A stretch of 64,000 bases of DNA from Malachius bipustulatus (taxonomy: Eukaryota; Arthropoda; Insecta; Coleoptera; Melyridae): contig OU342632.1 in assembly GCA_910589415.1 (NCBI GenBank), forward strand, positions 48,969,341 through 49,033,340, given 5' to 3'. Positions 1-9,026 of this stretch are shown piece after piece. How positions within the stretch are numbered: position 1 is the stretch's first letter; every line of letters begins with the position of its first letter. The notes beneath the pieces are model-generated. The model was not told the DNA's origin, ran no database searches, and saw nothing but the letters and a program-made list of their open reading frames with translations. The translations under genes were made by a program, and so were the position numbers.

Positions 1-1419
1 ATGCCCAAGTGAATTTAGCGCTCGTAAATGCTGTTTAAATTCGATTACTATTAGCCGCAGGTTGTATGCAGAACCTCTAAGTACGGGAGGGCAATCTAAC
101 AAGGCATTGATGTGATTAAGTGAAATATTCGTTGTATTCTGATATCGTTCCTCTAGAAGCTGCCATGCTAATGAATAATTAGCATTTGATGCTTCCAGAT
201 TGCGGATGATTAACTCCGCCTCGCCTTTTAAGGTTGACCTTAAGTACAAGAATTTTTGGACGTCTGGCAACGTCGCATTGTGATGAACTAGAGCCTGAAA
301 GCTGTCCTTAAAGGTTACCCATTCACACGAATTTCCAGAAAATGTTGGCAATGTTAACGTGGGAAGTTGTATGTGAGAAGGCGCATATTGCGGTTGTAAC
401 CCTTGAGCATTGTTATAATAATTAAAATCGCCATGCTGACAAGATGCATTCGGATACATGCTTGCGTAAGGATGTGCAATTGGTCTACTCGGCAATGCCG
501 CCAAGGGCACTTGGGTCCTATCCGTTGAGTATTGAAACGTGGGCCCGGTAAACTGGTTGACGACAGTACTGCCTATTGTTACAGGGTTTCTTGGAATTTG
601 AAAGTTTAATGCAGTTTGCATATTATGACTAACAGATGTGCTTGCCCTTGCGAAAGAACCTACTGTGTTAGCCGCTGTAATATTTCTATTTGGCGCTGTT
701 ATTATGCCTGTTCCGGGAAGGTAGGAATTCGAAGATGAAAGGCCTGCGTTACCGACAGTTGTAAAACTCGCTTGCATTGCTGCATTGGTCACGGATGTAT
801 TATTTGCACTTGGGGCTGTTATTGTACTTGTTCCAGGAAGGTTAATACCTGAAGATGGAATGACTGTGTTATCGCCGGTTGTAAAACTTGCCTCTAATGC
901 TGTATTACTCGCTAATATGCTTGTACTTGGGACCGCTATTGTACTTGTTCCTGGAAGGTTGTAATTTGGCGATGGGAAACCCACGTTATCTGCAGATGTA
1001 AAACCTGCTACCAATTCAGCGGTATTAGGAATTATCGTATCCCGCTGAGGTACGGCGTCGTCGGTGTCACTTTCAACCGGAGGAAGTCTTTGTCTGATTT
1101 CAAATAATAAATTTTCAGCCCTTGAAAAAGCTTCCAAATATGACTTTTCAAATTCCTCCATGACGCTTACCGAGGAATTTTTCGAATCTACCCTTTCGAC
1201 CCCTTTGTTTTCAAGGCGCTCGATTTCTAATTGAATTCTTTCGAATTGTTGGAGGACAGGCTCTGTTTCCTTAATTTTATTTTCAACCTTGCTTTCTAAA
1301 TCCTTACATGACTCTCTCAAATCTACATCATTGATGAATGTATTAAAACGAGTGAGTGTGGAACGACAGTAGCCTCTGTCTTTCCTAAGCAAATGGAGCG
1401 TTTCCTCCGTTTTAGTCAT
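1..1419 (-). CDS. BEL/Pao Gag (Gag-Pol N-terminal part), partial
   Basis: The frame opens at ATG (complement of 1417-1419) and stays open for exactly 473 codons to base 1, with no stop in view. Residues 1-120 are charged and helical, with a likely coiled coil around 40-75 (LESKVENKIKETE, IQLEIERLENKG). Residues 135-254 are three diverged tandem repeats of 39-40 residues, each with an LPGT motif. From about residue 350 it reads as the DUF1759 Gag domain of BEL/Pao elements: LPTLTLPTFSGNSCEWVTF, then DVQKFLYLRSTLKGEAELII and LAWQLLEERYQ. In the family this protein forms the virus-like particle and packages the element RNA in the cytoplasm; that role is inferred here. The zinc knuckle and Pol would lie past the edge. 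The nearest upstream signals are the leader, PBS and LTR of the same element. Confidence 0.86.
   Translation of the reverse strand, partial: MTKTEETLHLLRKDRGYCRSTLTRFNTFINDVDLRESCKDLESKVENKIKETEPVLQQFERIQLEIERLENKGVERVDSKNSSVSVMEEFEKSYLEAFSRAENLLFEIRQRLPPVESDTDDAVPQRDTIIPNTAELVAGFTSADNVGFPSPNYNLPGTSTIAVPSTSILASNTALEASFTTGDNTVIPSSGINLPGTSTITAPSANNTSVTNAAMQASFTTVGNAGLSSSNSYLPGTGIITAPNRNITAANTVGSFARASTSVSHNMQTALNFQIPRNPVTIGSTVVNQFTGPTFQYSTDRTQVPLAALPSRPIAHPYASMYPNASCQHGDFNYYNNAQGLQPQYAPSHIQLPTLTLPTFSGNSCEWVTFKDSFQALVHHNATLPDVQKFLYLRSTLKGEAELIIRNLEASNANYSLAWQLLEERYQNTTNISLNHINALLDCPPVLRGSAYNLRLIVIEFKQHLRALNSLGH
658..1017 (-). repeat. Three tandem 39-40-codon repeats inside Gag
   Basis: Residues 135-254 of the Gag frame contain three copies of a unit of about 118-120 bp. 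Each copy has an ASFTT-like start (VAGFTS, EASFTT, QASFTT), a central LPGTSTI/LPGTGII motif and a Ser/Thr/Asn-rich tail. The phenylalanines fall at residues 140, 179 and 219. The repeats keep the reading frame and form a low-complexity linker between the coiled-coil N-terminus and the DUF1759 domain. Confidence 0.8.
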
Positions 1420-2487
1420 TATTTAAATGTATTTACCACGAATTAATAACCCCTCGATCGATGTAAAAGAATATTCGAGTCTCCTTATTATTGTAATACG
1501 TGCATAATAATTGCGAGCTTAACGTGACGTGAACCGAATTATGTAGGTACCTACCCCAGGTATCAGGTTTAATATACGCGCGTTTATGATCGAACCGTAT
1601 ATGATCGACAATAGCAATGAGTAAAAATTATATAAACAATAAAATAAGAAAATGCGAGAGCGTTAGCAAGCCGTTCAATATTTGTATCACTTATTATTAA
1701 TTATGAGGTAAATTACTAACTGAGATGGCAAAAATAATAAATAAAATACCAAAAGATCAGATGGCAATTAAATGTACGAATGACGACCTTTCCATTAATA
1801 AAAAAAGAAAAATGAAAAACAGATATGCTGTAAAAAATATGATGTGAACGGTCTACAGGTACGGAAATTATGCAAAACACAATAATTAAAAAACGCAAAA
1901 CACGATGTGCGTACCTATACGTAGGTATGTTTGTTTTAGATTCTGATTTTGCGTGACAAATCTACAGTAAAAAATGCACAAGCGTAATAATGATGAACTT
2001 GAAAATTGATCAATATGATATTCCCAGAACAAATAAATGACCCTATTTAGTTTTTGAATTATGATTAAGTTTTAATAATTTTAATTAAATAAAAACCTAT
2101 ATAAATTGCCCTATTACGCTAATCGAATCATGCACATAGATCGATGTTTAAAATTTGGGAATAGATTAAAGATTGGTCGAATACCAAAAATGATAAAAAG
2201 AATAGGGAATTGAGATGAAAGGGAATTAGGACTCACCCCCTACTTTTATTCTGATTAATTCTCTCCTGGCTATGGATTGCCGCTGCTGCAGGTTGGTGGT
2301 TCCGGGCTATGATGACTGACGATGATGACTTGAATTCTTGAAAGCTCCTTGAACCTCCCAATTCTCTTGCTTTAATGGAATTTCTTCGTACTTCACCTTT
2401 TGGGGAAATTGCACTACCGATCGAATAACACACTCACGTCTTGATCTCGAAGTCTTGATTATTGAAATTTAATTGAATTAATTTGAT
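1420..2487 (-). other. BEL/Pao 5' leader (untranslated)
   Basis: This 1068-bp AT-rich stretch lies between the primer site and the Gag ATG. It has no convincing coding frame: short open frames at 1716-1898 and 2233-2433 show no domain, and the latter would have to start at GTG. It contains a good splice donor (GTGAGT, complement of 2231-2236) and an acceptor-like run ending TTTTTTACAG (complement of 1828-1837), so a leader intron is possible but unproven. Position 1545-1560 and the region near 1910-1930 carry GTACCTAC/CTACGTAGG palindrome-like words common in some insect genomes. Confidence 0.6.
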
Positions 2488-2505
2488 ATCCGGCTCGAAG
2501 GACCA
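2488..2505 (-). other. Primer binding site, tRNA-Tyr
   Basis: The minus strand reads TGGTCCTTCGAGCCGGAT directly after the LTR end. Its complement is the 3' end of a tRNA plus CCA. From memory of animal tRNAs this matches tRNA-Tyr (acceptor end TCGAAGGA-CCA after a TCCGGC T-arm) over at least 17 of 18 positions. The spacing is zero bases from the terminal CA of the LTR. This site would prime minus-strand cDNA synthesis. Confidence 0.75.
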
Positions 2506-2819
2506 TGAATAATTTTGTTGATGCGTTGCACCGATTCAGAATATGGGATAATCAAATTAATTCCTAACAAATGTAATTGTTTATTATTATACAATGGAGG
2601 CAACGCGGTTGGTAAGGTGAAGTTACGGTTTTGCTTTTGATGCGACTGTTGTCGCTAAAAATTGTTCTCTCGAGACTTGCTCGGCTGAAGTATTTAATGT
2701 TGCTCTGTTGAGCTCAAGTTACCGAATGAAGTATATTTTCTGCCCTTACTGTTGGATTGGTCACGAATAGAATAAGACAGGCTGTGTTGCCACATCTGAC
2801 TCATGTCACCAACCCAACA
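2506..2819 (-). repeat. BEL/Pao 5' LTR, 314 bp
   Basis: The minus strand runs from TGTTGGGTTGG at 2819 to ATTATTCA at 2506, so it has the TG...CA ends typical of LTRs and abuts the primer site. A polyadenylation signal lies 74 bases before its 3' end, as expected for the R region. The partner 3' LTR is outside the window, so the exact ends and the target-site duplication (candidate GCAGG at 2820-2824) cannot be tested here. Confidence 0.75.
2580..2585 (-). promoter_or_regulatory. LTR polyadenylation signal AATAAA
   Basis: The complement of TTTATT gives AATAAA inside the LTR, followed by an AT-rich stretch. In the 3' LTR the same signal would end the element transcript. Confidence 0.55.
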
Positions 2820-2869
2820 GCAGGACGCTGGGGTGCCAAAGCACCACGCCATTGCCGTAAATCCACCAG
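2820..2869. other. 50-bp unassigned junction between LTR and satellite
   Basis: This GC-richer segment belongs neither to the LTR nor to the 295-bp monomer. It contains a short hairpin, GGTGC-CAAA-GCACC, near 2832-2845. It may be original flank at the array edge or the relic of another element. I recognise nothing else in it. Confidence 0.5.
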
Positions 2870-3558
2870 ATGTGATGTTAAACTAATACAGTTCCTATGC
2901 GTGATAGTCTTCTCTGGTAGGCTATTAGGTGTTATTAGATACCTCTAAGTAGTCGTTTTTAGATGTGACGAAATTTCCAACCATCTGAGTAAAAACGGAA
3001 GACGTAAAACCAACATCTCAGTGAGAGAGAGGAAAAAAATGTTCATTCTAAATGCGGTTTTACCTTTCGTTTGTAGGAAATTTTGTTTATTTTCTGGAAT
3101 TGTTCCTGTTTTTATGATTAGTCAACTTCTAGCTTTCAAAGCAGACGGTCGCATGAAATAATTGATGGAATGTTAAACTAATACAGTTCCTATGCGTGAT
3201 AGTCTTCTTTGGTAGGCTATTAGGTCTTATTAGATACCTCTAAGTAGTTGTTTTTAGATGTGACGAAATTTCCAACCATCTGAGTAAAAACGGAAGTCGT
3301 AAAACCAACATCTCAGTGAGAGAGAGAGGAAAAAAATATTCATTCTAAATGCGATTTTACCTTTCGTTTGTAGGAAATTTTGTTTATTTTCTGGAATTGT
3401 TCCTGTTTTTATGATTAGTCAACTTCTAGCTTTCAAAGCAGATGGTCGCATGAAATAATTGATGGAATGTTAAACTAATACAGTTCCTATGCGTGATAGT
3501 CTTCTTTGGTAGTGTATTAGGTCTTATTAGATACCTCTAAGTAGTTGTTTTTAGATGT
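2870..3558 (+). repeat. 295-bp satellite, left end of the array (about 2.3 monomers)
   Basis: The array starts mid-monomer at GATGTGATGTTAAAC and runs head to tail. The landmark AGTYGTTTTTAGATGTG recurs at 2951, 3246 and 3543, which gives spacings of 295 and 297 bp. The second monomer has an extra GA dinucleotide in the GAGAGAGAGG run. The array is cut off by the N gap. Confidence 0.95.
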
Positions 3559-3758
3559 NNNNNNNNNNNNNNNNNNNNNNNNNNNNNNNNNNNNNNNNNN
3601 NNNNNNNNNNNNNNNNNNNNNNNNNNNNNNNNNNNNNNNNNNNNNNNNNNNNNNNNNNNNNNNNNNNNNNNNNNNNNNNNNNNNNNNNNNNNNNNNNNNN
3701 NNNNNNNNNNNNNNNNNNNNNNNNNNNNNNNNNNNNNNNNNNNNNNNNNNNNNNNNNN
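3559..3758. other. Assembly gap, 200 N
   Basis: Exactly 200 undetermined bases lie inside the satellite. The left flank ends at TTTTTAGATGT and the right flank resumes at TTTGGTATGCTATT. In an intact monomer these points are about 243 bases apart, so the true gap should be near 243 plus a whole number of monomers, and 200 is a placeholder. Confidence 0.97.
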
Positions 3759-3800
3759 TTTGGTATGCTATTAGGTCTTATTAGGTACCTCTAGGTAGTT
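3759..3800 (+). repeat. Satellite remnant left of the non-LTR insertion
   Basis: Forty-two bases of monomer 3' part end at CTCTAGGTAGTT, where the A/T-rich tail of the non-LTR element begins. The same junction recurs at 32526. Confidence 0.9.
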
Positions 3801-4139
3801 TATTTTATTTTTTTTATTTATCTTCACCACCTTTGATTACAAAAACTATCAAGTACATCTATACAAGATTGTCCAAAAAGGTAACCGTCAAAAATAAACA
3901 TTCAAAGAACAAACAATATAACACTATGTATAAATAACATCACGTCGAATACAAACATACAATCAACACACAAATGTCAACACACGATTAACCTAAAGGT
4001 CTTGTCAAAAATAACCATCAAAAGAAAAAAAAAAAGCAGATAACAGTACATTATAAAAATAACATCACATCGAGTACCTATAAACATGTACACATAATAA
4101 AAATATCACAGATGATATGACGTGACACCTATACCACGA
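3801..4139 (-). other. Non-LTR 3' UTR with A-rich tail and an internal duplication
   Basis: On the element's sense strand the 3' end is A-rich with interspersed T (complement of 3801-3825). Before it, two diverged units of about 125-133 bp can be paired on the plus strand: TTGTCCAAAAAGGTAACCGTC near 3869 with TTGTCAAAAATAACCATC near 4002, and AACATCACGTCGAATAC at 3936 with AACATCACATCGAGTAC at 4061. No coding frame is seen. Confidence 0.7.
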
Positions 4140-7117
4140 CTATTTTGTCCTATTTTCTTTGTTTACATTGGCCATGTATGTGTGAAACTCGTCTAGCGTA
4201 TAAAAAGCATTTTCGGTTAGAATTTTTTTGATTTTGTTCTTGAAATTAGTTTGAGTTAGTTCCCTCCATTCCCGTGGTAACCTGTTGAACATTGCGCAGC
4301 CAGCGTAATGTGGTGACTTTTTATAATTTAGATGATTATTTTTTCCTAGGTGGAATTTTCCCTCACTTCGCGTACAATGAGAGTGTATGTCTCTATTGAG
4401 TAGAAACTGATCTTTTCGCGCATGAACGTACAATAGCAGCCTCATTATATAAATACACATCACGGTTAGAATTCCTTCATTTTTGAAAGCATCCCTGCAT
4501 GTGTGTCTAGGAGGAATACCACAAATCATTCTTACTATTCGTTTTTGTAGCACTAATACTCTATTGATCTCTACAGCCTGGCCCCATACAACAATGTTAT
4601 AGGACAGCACAGACTGAACCAGGGCATAGTAAACGTCCCTCAGAGCCCCAGGTTCTAAATATTTTTTCATTTTCAGAATAGCAAAATATGAACTTCCCAA
4701 TTTAGAGCATACCTTAGAAATATGATTACTCCAATCTATCCTACTGTCTATAATAGTTCCTAAAAAGTTGACATGCTTGTCCAAAGGAATGTTGAACGTA
4801 TCTGTGGGAATATTAGACCCATTTGATGATGACATGTAACGTCCAGTAAATCTCACAGCTACCGTCTTATCATTGTTTACAATGAGTCTATTGCGCTTGC
4901 ACCAGTCAGAAAACTGCTCAACCACGGCAGCGACCAATCCCTCCACCCCCGCCTCATCCGTAGATGTCACAAGCAGAGAGGTATCATCAGCATACATATA
5001 CACCCTGGCCCCATCGATGAACTCCGGAAGATCGTTGACATACAGCAAGAATAGCAGCGGCCCCAGCACGCTACCCTGAGGGATTCCCACCCCAACGTTA
5101 TTATATACTCGATGACTCACTCCCTATCCTGACCATAATTCGCCTCTCAGAAGCGAACGACACCAGCAATCTATTTAGTGTACTTCTTATTCCCAAGTTA
5201 TATAACTTAGAAGCCAGATATGAAATGTCAATGGTGTCGAATGCCTGTGAGAGGTCAAAAAATATCCCAACCACAATCTTTCTCTGATCGACTGCCTCCA
5301 TTACATGCTGCACAAAATCCACAGTCGCTGTCTCAGTCTAGCAACCAGTACGAAACCCATGTTGGCTTGGTGTCAGTATATTATGTTTATCTAGGAATTG
5401 CATCACTTCATTAGATATAATTTTTTTCAAATATTTTGGAGAATATGTTTACCAATGCGATCTGTCTGTAATTCTCGATATCTAAAGTATTCCCCTTTTT
5501 ATATAACGGGACCACTAGTGACAATTTCAGTTTATCTGGGTATTGTCCAGAACTGATAGCCTTATTGAACAGAATAGATAGATAATCCGCGATTTCAGAG
5601 CTACAGCCCTTCAGTACCTCTGCTGTGACATCATCGGGTCCAGGTGAAGTGCTTTTTAGTAGTTTAATTTCCCTTATTATATCAGCTCGACATACGGGGT
5701 GGAAGAACATTGTACTATAAACCATAGGAACTGTAGTACAGGCAAGGGTATTACTACAGTTGCCGCCATACATCCGATCTAATTTGACCTTCACCGCCGA
5801 ACTGAAATGCTTACCGAATTGATTTGCTACAATTATCTCAGATGTCACAACTTTGCCTTTTATTTCAAGACCAATACTTTTTTTGACCCTATCACGACCC
5901 GTTTTTAGGCGAACTATGTCCCACACTTTCTTTGCTTTATTGTTTGATGACTGTATTAGCCTGCTGTAAAATTCCTTCTTTTCCTTATCTATCATTGTCT
6001 TCAATTGTTTTCTAAAAAACTGAAATGTCCTTTTAAAGTCATCGTCATTGAGAACATTGTTAATATATCCCAAAAGCTTTAAATTTTCATAGCATTTTCT
6101 TAAGGTTTGACTGTAAATAAAATCTAATCTGTTATTGTTTTGATTTGTGTTTCCATTCTTTATTTTATTTTTTGGACAAGCAATATTAAAGCAGTAAGTA
6201 AAATGATCATAAAATTTGTTAAATGCGATGTTTGCGTTATCTATTTCATTCAAGTTTAAAATCTTTTTATTAAATAAATATTTAAATTTATTAACGTTAT
6301 CTACTGATATACGCCTCTTGAAGGCAGAGCGCGGCAGGCTGGCAGCGATGCCAGACCTCCATTTTAGTACCTGGGCAGTATGATCAGATGCAGGAAAGTG
6401 AATTATATCCCACTCAGTTATATCCCCCAAATTAGTAACCAAATAGTCTATTGCGGTTCTGGATTGTCCACAAATACGTGTAGGCTTGTTGATCAATGAC
6501 ACCATCTGATACGAGCAAAACACATCATGCAAAATGAGATTCTCTCTATCTCTCTCTTTCAATTTATCTACATTAAAGTCCCCACATAATATTACACTGC
6601 TGTATTTTTTGCATACAATATCCAACAGGCTAGTCAAGCTATTAATAAATATATCGAACTCACCTGATGGTGATCTATAAATCACGATAATACATACTGA
6701 CTTGTAGAGCTCCACAGCAACTGCCTCAAAATTACATTCAGATATCAACCCTTCGCAAATACTAATGGGTCTCGTACTTGTATAGGTGTCACACCTTACA
6801 AACACTGTTATGCCTCCCCTCGTATGCTGACTCCTGGAGAGATGACTCACTTGTTTATATTCTTTCAAACATGCGCACTCAGATCCCACAACACTCAGCC
6901 ACGTTTCGGTCAAACAGAGAACATCAGGCCCAGTCTCCTCAGTGAGCAACTCCAGATAGTCATCCTTACCGAGGAATCCCTGTACATTAAGATGTACCAG
7001 TGTACACGCTTTTGTCTCGTCTGGTAGGTTGTGCACCCCAGCAGTACCCTTTTTCTCAGTCGACTCATGTTCCTCAGGATTCGCTCTTTGTTCCTGATCG
7101 AAAAAAATTGAAGCGCC
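4140..7117 (-). pseudogene. Non-LTR ORF2 (endonuclease-reverse transcriptase), frameshifted, copy 1
   Basis: In life this protein nicks target DNA and copies the element RNA at the nick. The frame opens after a TAA at 7118-7120 and has no in-frame ATG before the endonuclease domain; 7036 is GTG. The EEP domain shows LNVQGF, LCLTETWL, YRSPSG, CGDFNVD, NKPTRI, AIDYLVTN and SDHTAQV. The RT begins with STSPGPDD and NYRQIALV, continues with the catalytic-Asp block IFFDLSQAFDTID, then GIPQGSVLGPLLF and the YADD box. Lesions are a frameshift at a 7-A run (5421-5427), a TAG at 5338-5340, and a second frameshift between about 5101 and 5130. The last part (5120-4140) is open to a normal-looking C-terminus. 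The same lesions recur in the second copy. Confidence 0.92.
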
Positions 7118-7262
7118 TTACAACAACCCCTTTTGGCCATATGTCCGGCTTATTCAATTTGTCTAGGAGCTCAATGTTTGCTGCCACCTTAAAGGAGACA
7201 CTGCTTGAAGTGTCTCTCACTGGGAGAGCTTCCACGTCAAAGTCAGCCTTGGGAAAGCAGGA
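7074..7262 (-). pseudogene. Non-LTR ORF1 C-terminal fragment, copy 1
   Basis: A frame of 62 codons runs from the truncated 5' end of the element to TGA at 7074-7076. It includes SVSFKVAANIELLDKLN and DIWPKGVVVRRF. The WPxGVxVRRF block is the style of the C-terminal domain in insect ORF1 (RNA-binding, Gag-like) proteins of the CR1/Jockey group; I recall this from the family rather than from a search. It overlaps the ORF2 open frame by up to 44 bp in another frame, which is a usual ORF1/ORF2 layout. The N-terminal part is missing. Confidence 0.65.
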
Positions 7263-9026
7263 TTGTTTTTAGATGTGACGAAATTTCCAATCATCTGAGT
7301 AAAAACGGAAGACGTAAAACCAACATCTCAGTGAGAGAGAGGAAAAAAATGTTCATTCTAAATGCGGTTTTACCTTTCGTTTGTAGGAAATTTTGTTTAT
7401 TTTCTGGAATTGTTCCTGTTTTTATGATTAGTCAACTTCTAGCTTTCAAAGCAGACGGTCGCATGAAATAATTGATGGAATGTTAAACTATACAGTTCCA
7501 ATGCTTGATAGTCTTCTTTGGTATGCTATTAGGTCTTATTAGGTACCTCTAGGTAGTTGTTTTTAGATGTGATGAAATTCCAACCATCTGAGTAAAAACG
7601 GAAGTCGTAAAACCAACATCTCAGTGAGAGAGAGGAAAAAAATGTTCATTCTAAATGCGGTTTTACCTTTCGTTTGTAGGAAATTTTGTTTATTTTCTGG
7701 AATTGTTCCTGTTTTTATGATTAGTCAACTTCTAGCTTTCACAGCAGACGGTCGCATAAAATAATTGATGGAATGTTAAACGTATACAGTTCCTATGCGT
7801 GGTAGTCTTCTTTGGTAGGCTATTAGGTCTTATTAAATACCTCTAAGTAGTTGTTTTTAGATGTGATGAAATTCCAACTATCTGAGTAAAAACGGAAGTC
7901 GTAAAACCAACATCTCAGTGAGAGAGAGGAAAAAAATGTTCATTCTAAATGCGGTTTTACCTTTCGTTTGTAGGAAATTTTGTTTATTTTCTGGAATTGT
8001 TCCTGTTTTTATGATAAGTCAACTTCTAGCTTTCAAAGCAGACGGTCGCATGAAATAATTGATGGAATGTTAAACGTATACAGTTCCTATGCGTGGTAGT
8101 CTTCTTTGGTAGGCTATTAGGTCTTATTAGATACCTCTAAGTAGTTGTTTTTAGATGTGACAAAATTTCCAACCATCTGAGTAAAAACGGAAGTCGTAAA
8201 ACCAACATCTCAGTGAGAGAGAGGAAAAAAATGTTCATTCTAAATGCGGTTTTACCTTTTGTTTGTAGGAAATTTTGTTTATTTTCTGGAATTGTTCCTG
8301 TTTTTATGATTAGTCAACTTCTAGCTTTCAAAGCAGACGGTCGCATGAAATAATTGATGTGATGTTAGACTAATACAGTTCCTATGCGTGATAGTCTACT
8401 CTGGTAGGCTATTAGGTGTTATTAGATACCTCTAAGTAGTCGTTTTTAGATGTGACGAAATTTCCAACCATCTGAGAAAAACGGAAGACGTAAAACCAAC
8501 ATCTCAGTGAGAGAGAGGAAAAAAATGTTCATTCTAAATGCGGTTTTACCTTTCGTTTGTAGGAAATTTTGTTTATTTTCTGGAATTTTTCCTGTTTTTA
8601 TGATTAGTCAACTTCTAGCTTTCAAAGCAGACGGTCGCATGAAATAATTGATGTAATGTTAAACTAATACAGTTCCTATGCGTGATAGTCTTCTCTGGTA
8701 GGCTATTAGGTCTTATTAGATACCACTAAGTAGTTGTTTTTAGATGTGACGAAATTTCCAACCATCTGAGAAAAACGGAAGACGTAAAACCAACATCTCA
8801 GTGAGAGAGAGGAAAAAAATGTTCATTCTAAATGCGGTTTTACCTTTCGTTTGTAGGATATTTTGTTTATTTTCTGAAATTGTTCCTGTTTTTATGATTA
8901 GTCAACTTCTAGCTTTCAAAGCAGACGGTCGCATGAAATAATTGATGTGATGTTAGACTAATACAGTTCCTATGCGTGATAGTCTACTCTGGTAGGCTAT
9001 TAGGTGTTATTAGATACCTCTAAGTA
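7263..9026 (+). repeat. 295-bp satellite, 6 monomers
   Basis: The array resumes at TTGTTTTTAGATG in the phase where the non-LTR element interrupted it. The last monomers carry GAGAAAAACGG (one base shorter than GAGTAAAAACGG), GATGTTAGAC and TCTACTCTGG. The block ends at CTCTAAGTA, where the MITE-like element begins. Confidence 0.95.

Larger units (their letters stand above)
1..2819 (-). mobile_element. BEL/Pao LTR retrotransposon, 5' part (runs off left edge)
   Basis: On the minus strand the order is 5' LTR (2819-2506), tRNA primer site (2505-2488), a leader of about 1.07 kb, then an open Gag frame from 1419 to the window edge. The family call rests on the Gag C-terminal region, which matches the DUF1759-type Gag domain of BEL/Pao elements, and on an LTR that opens TGTTGGG. 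Protease, reverse transcriptase, RNase H, integrase and the 3' LTR must lie to the left, outside the window. The Gag frame has no stop or frameshift over 473 codons, so this copy looks young compared with the wrecked non-LTR element nearby. The element lies between unseen DNA and the left end of the satellite array. Confidence 0.85.
3801..7262 (-). mobile_element. CR1/Jockey-like non-LTR retrotransposon, 5'-truncated and dead, copy 1
   Basis: From its 5' end (7262) the element has the last 62 codons of ORF1, then ORF2 with an endonuclease (EEP) domain, a reverse transcriptase and a C-terminal region, then a 3' UTR and an A-rich tail at 3801. The 5' end is truncated inside ORF1. It sits within a satellite monomer between GTAGTT and GTTTTTAG, with at most a 2-bp (TT) target duplication. 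ORF2 has two frameshifts and a nonsense codon, so this copy cannot encode a working enzyme. The EEP motif style (NKPTRI, SDH) and the lack of a visible RNase H domain suggest a CR1/Jockey-group element; the exact clade is unsure. Confidence 0.9.

Noticed and set aside
1716..1898. 60-codon minus-strand frame in the BEL/Pao leader
   Set aside because: AT-rich low-complexity translation with no motif; leader sequence is the simpler reading.
2233..2433. 66-codon minus-strand frame upstream of Gag
   Set aside because: Its first codon is GTG, it has no known domain, and it lies in the leader right after the primer site.
3545..3794. Frames running through the N gap
   Set aside because: They consist of undetermined bases.
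4873..5414. Plus-strand frames opposite ORF2 (also 6824-7272 and their copies)
   Set aside because: Antisense shadows of the non-LTR ORF2 and ORF1 with no protein signature.
6910..7140. 76-codon minus-strand frame starting before ORF2
   Set aside because: It is the out-of-frame reading of the ORF1/ORF2 overlap and has no domain. Its ATG at 7065-7067 is not in the ORF2 frame.
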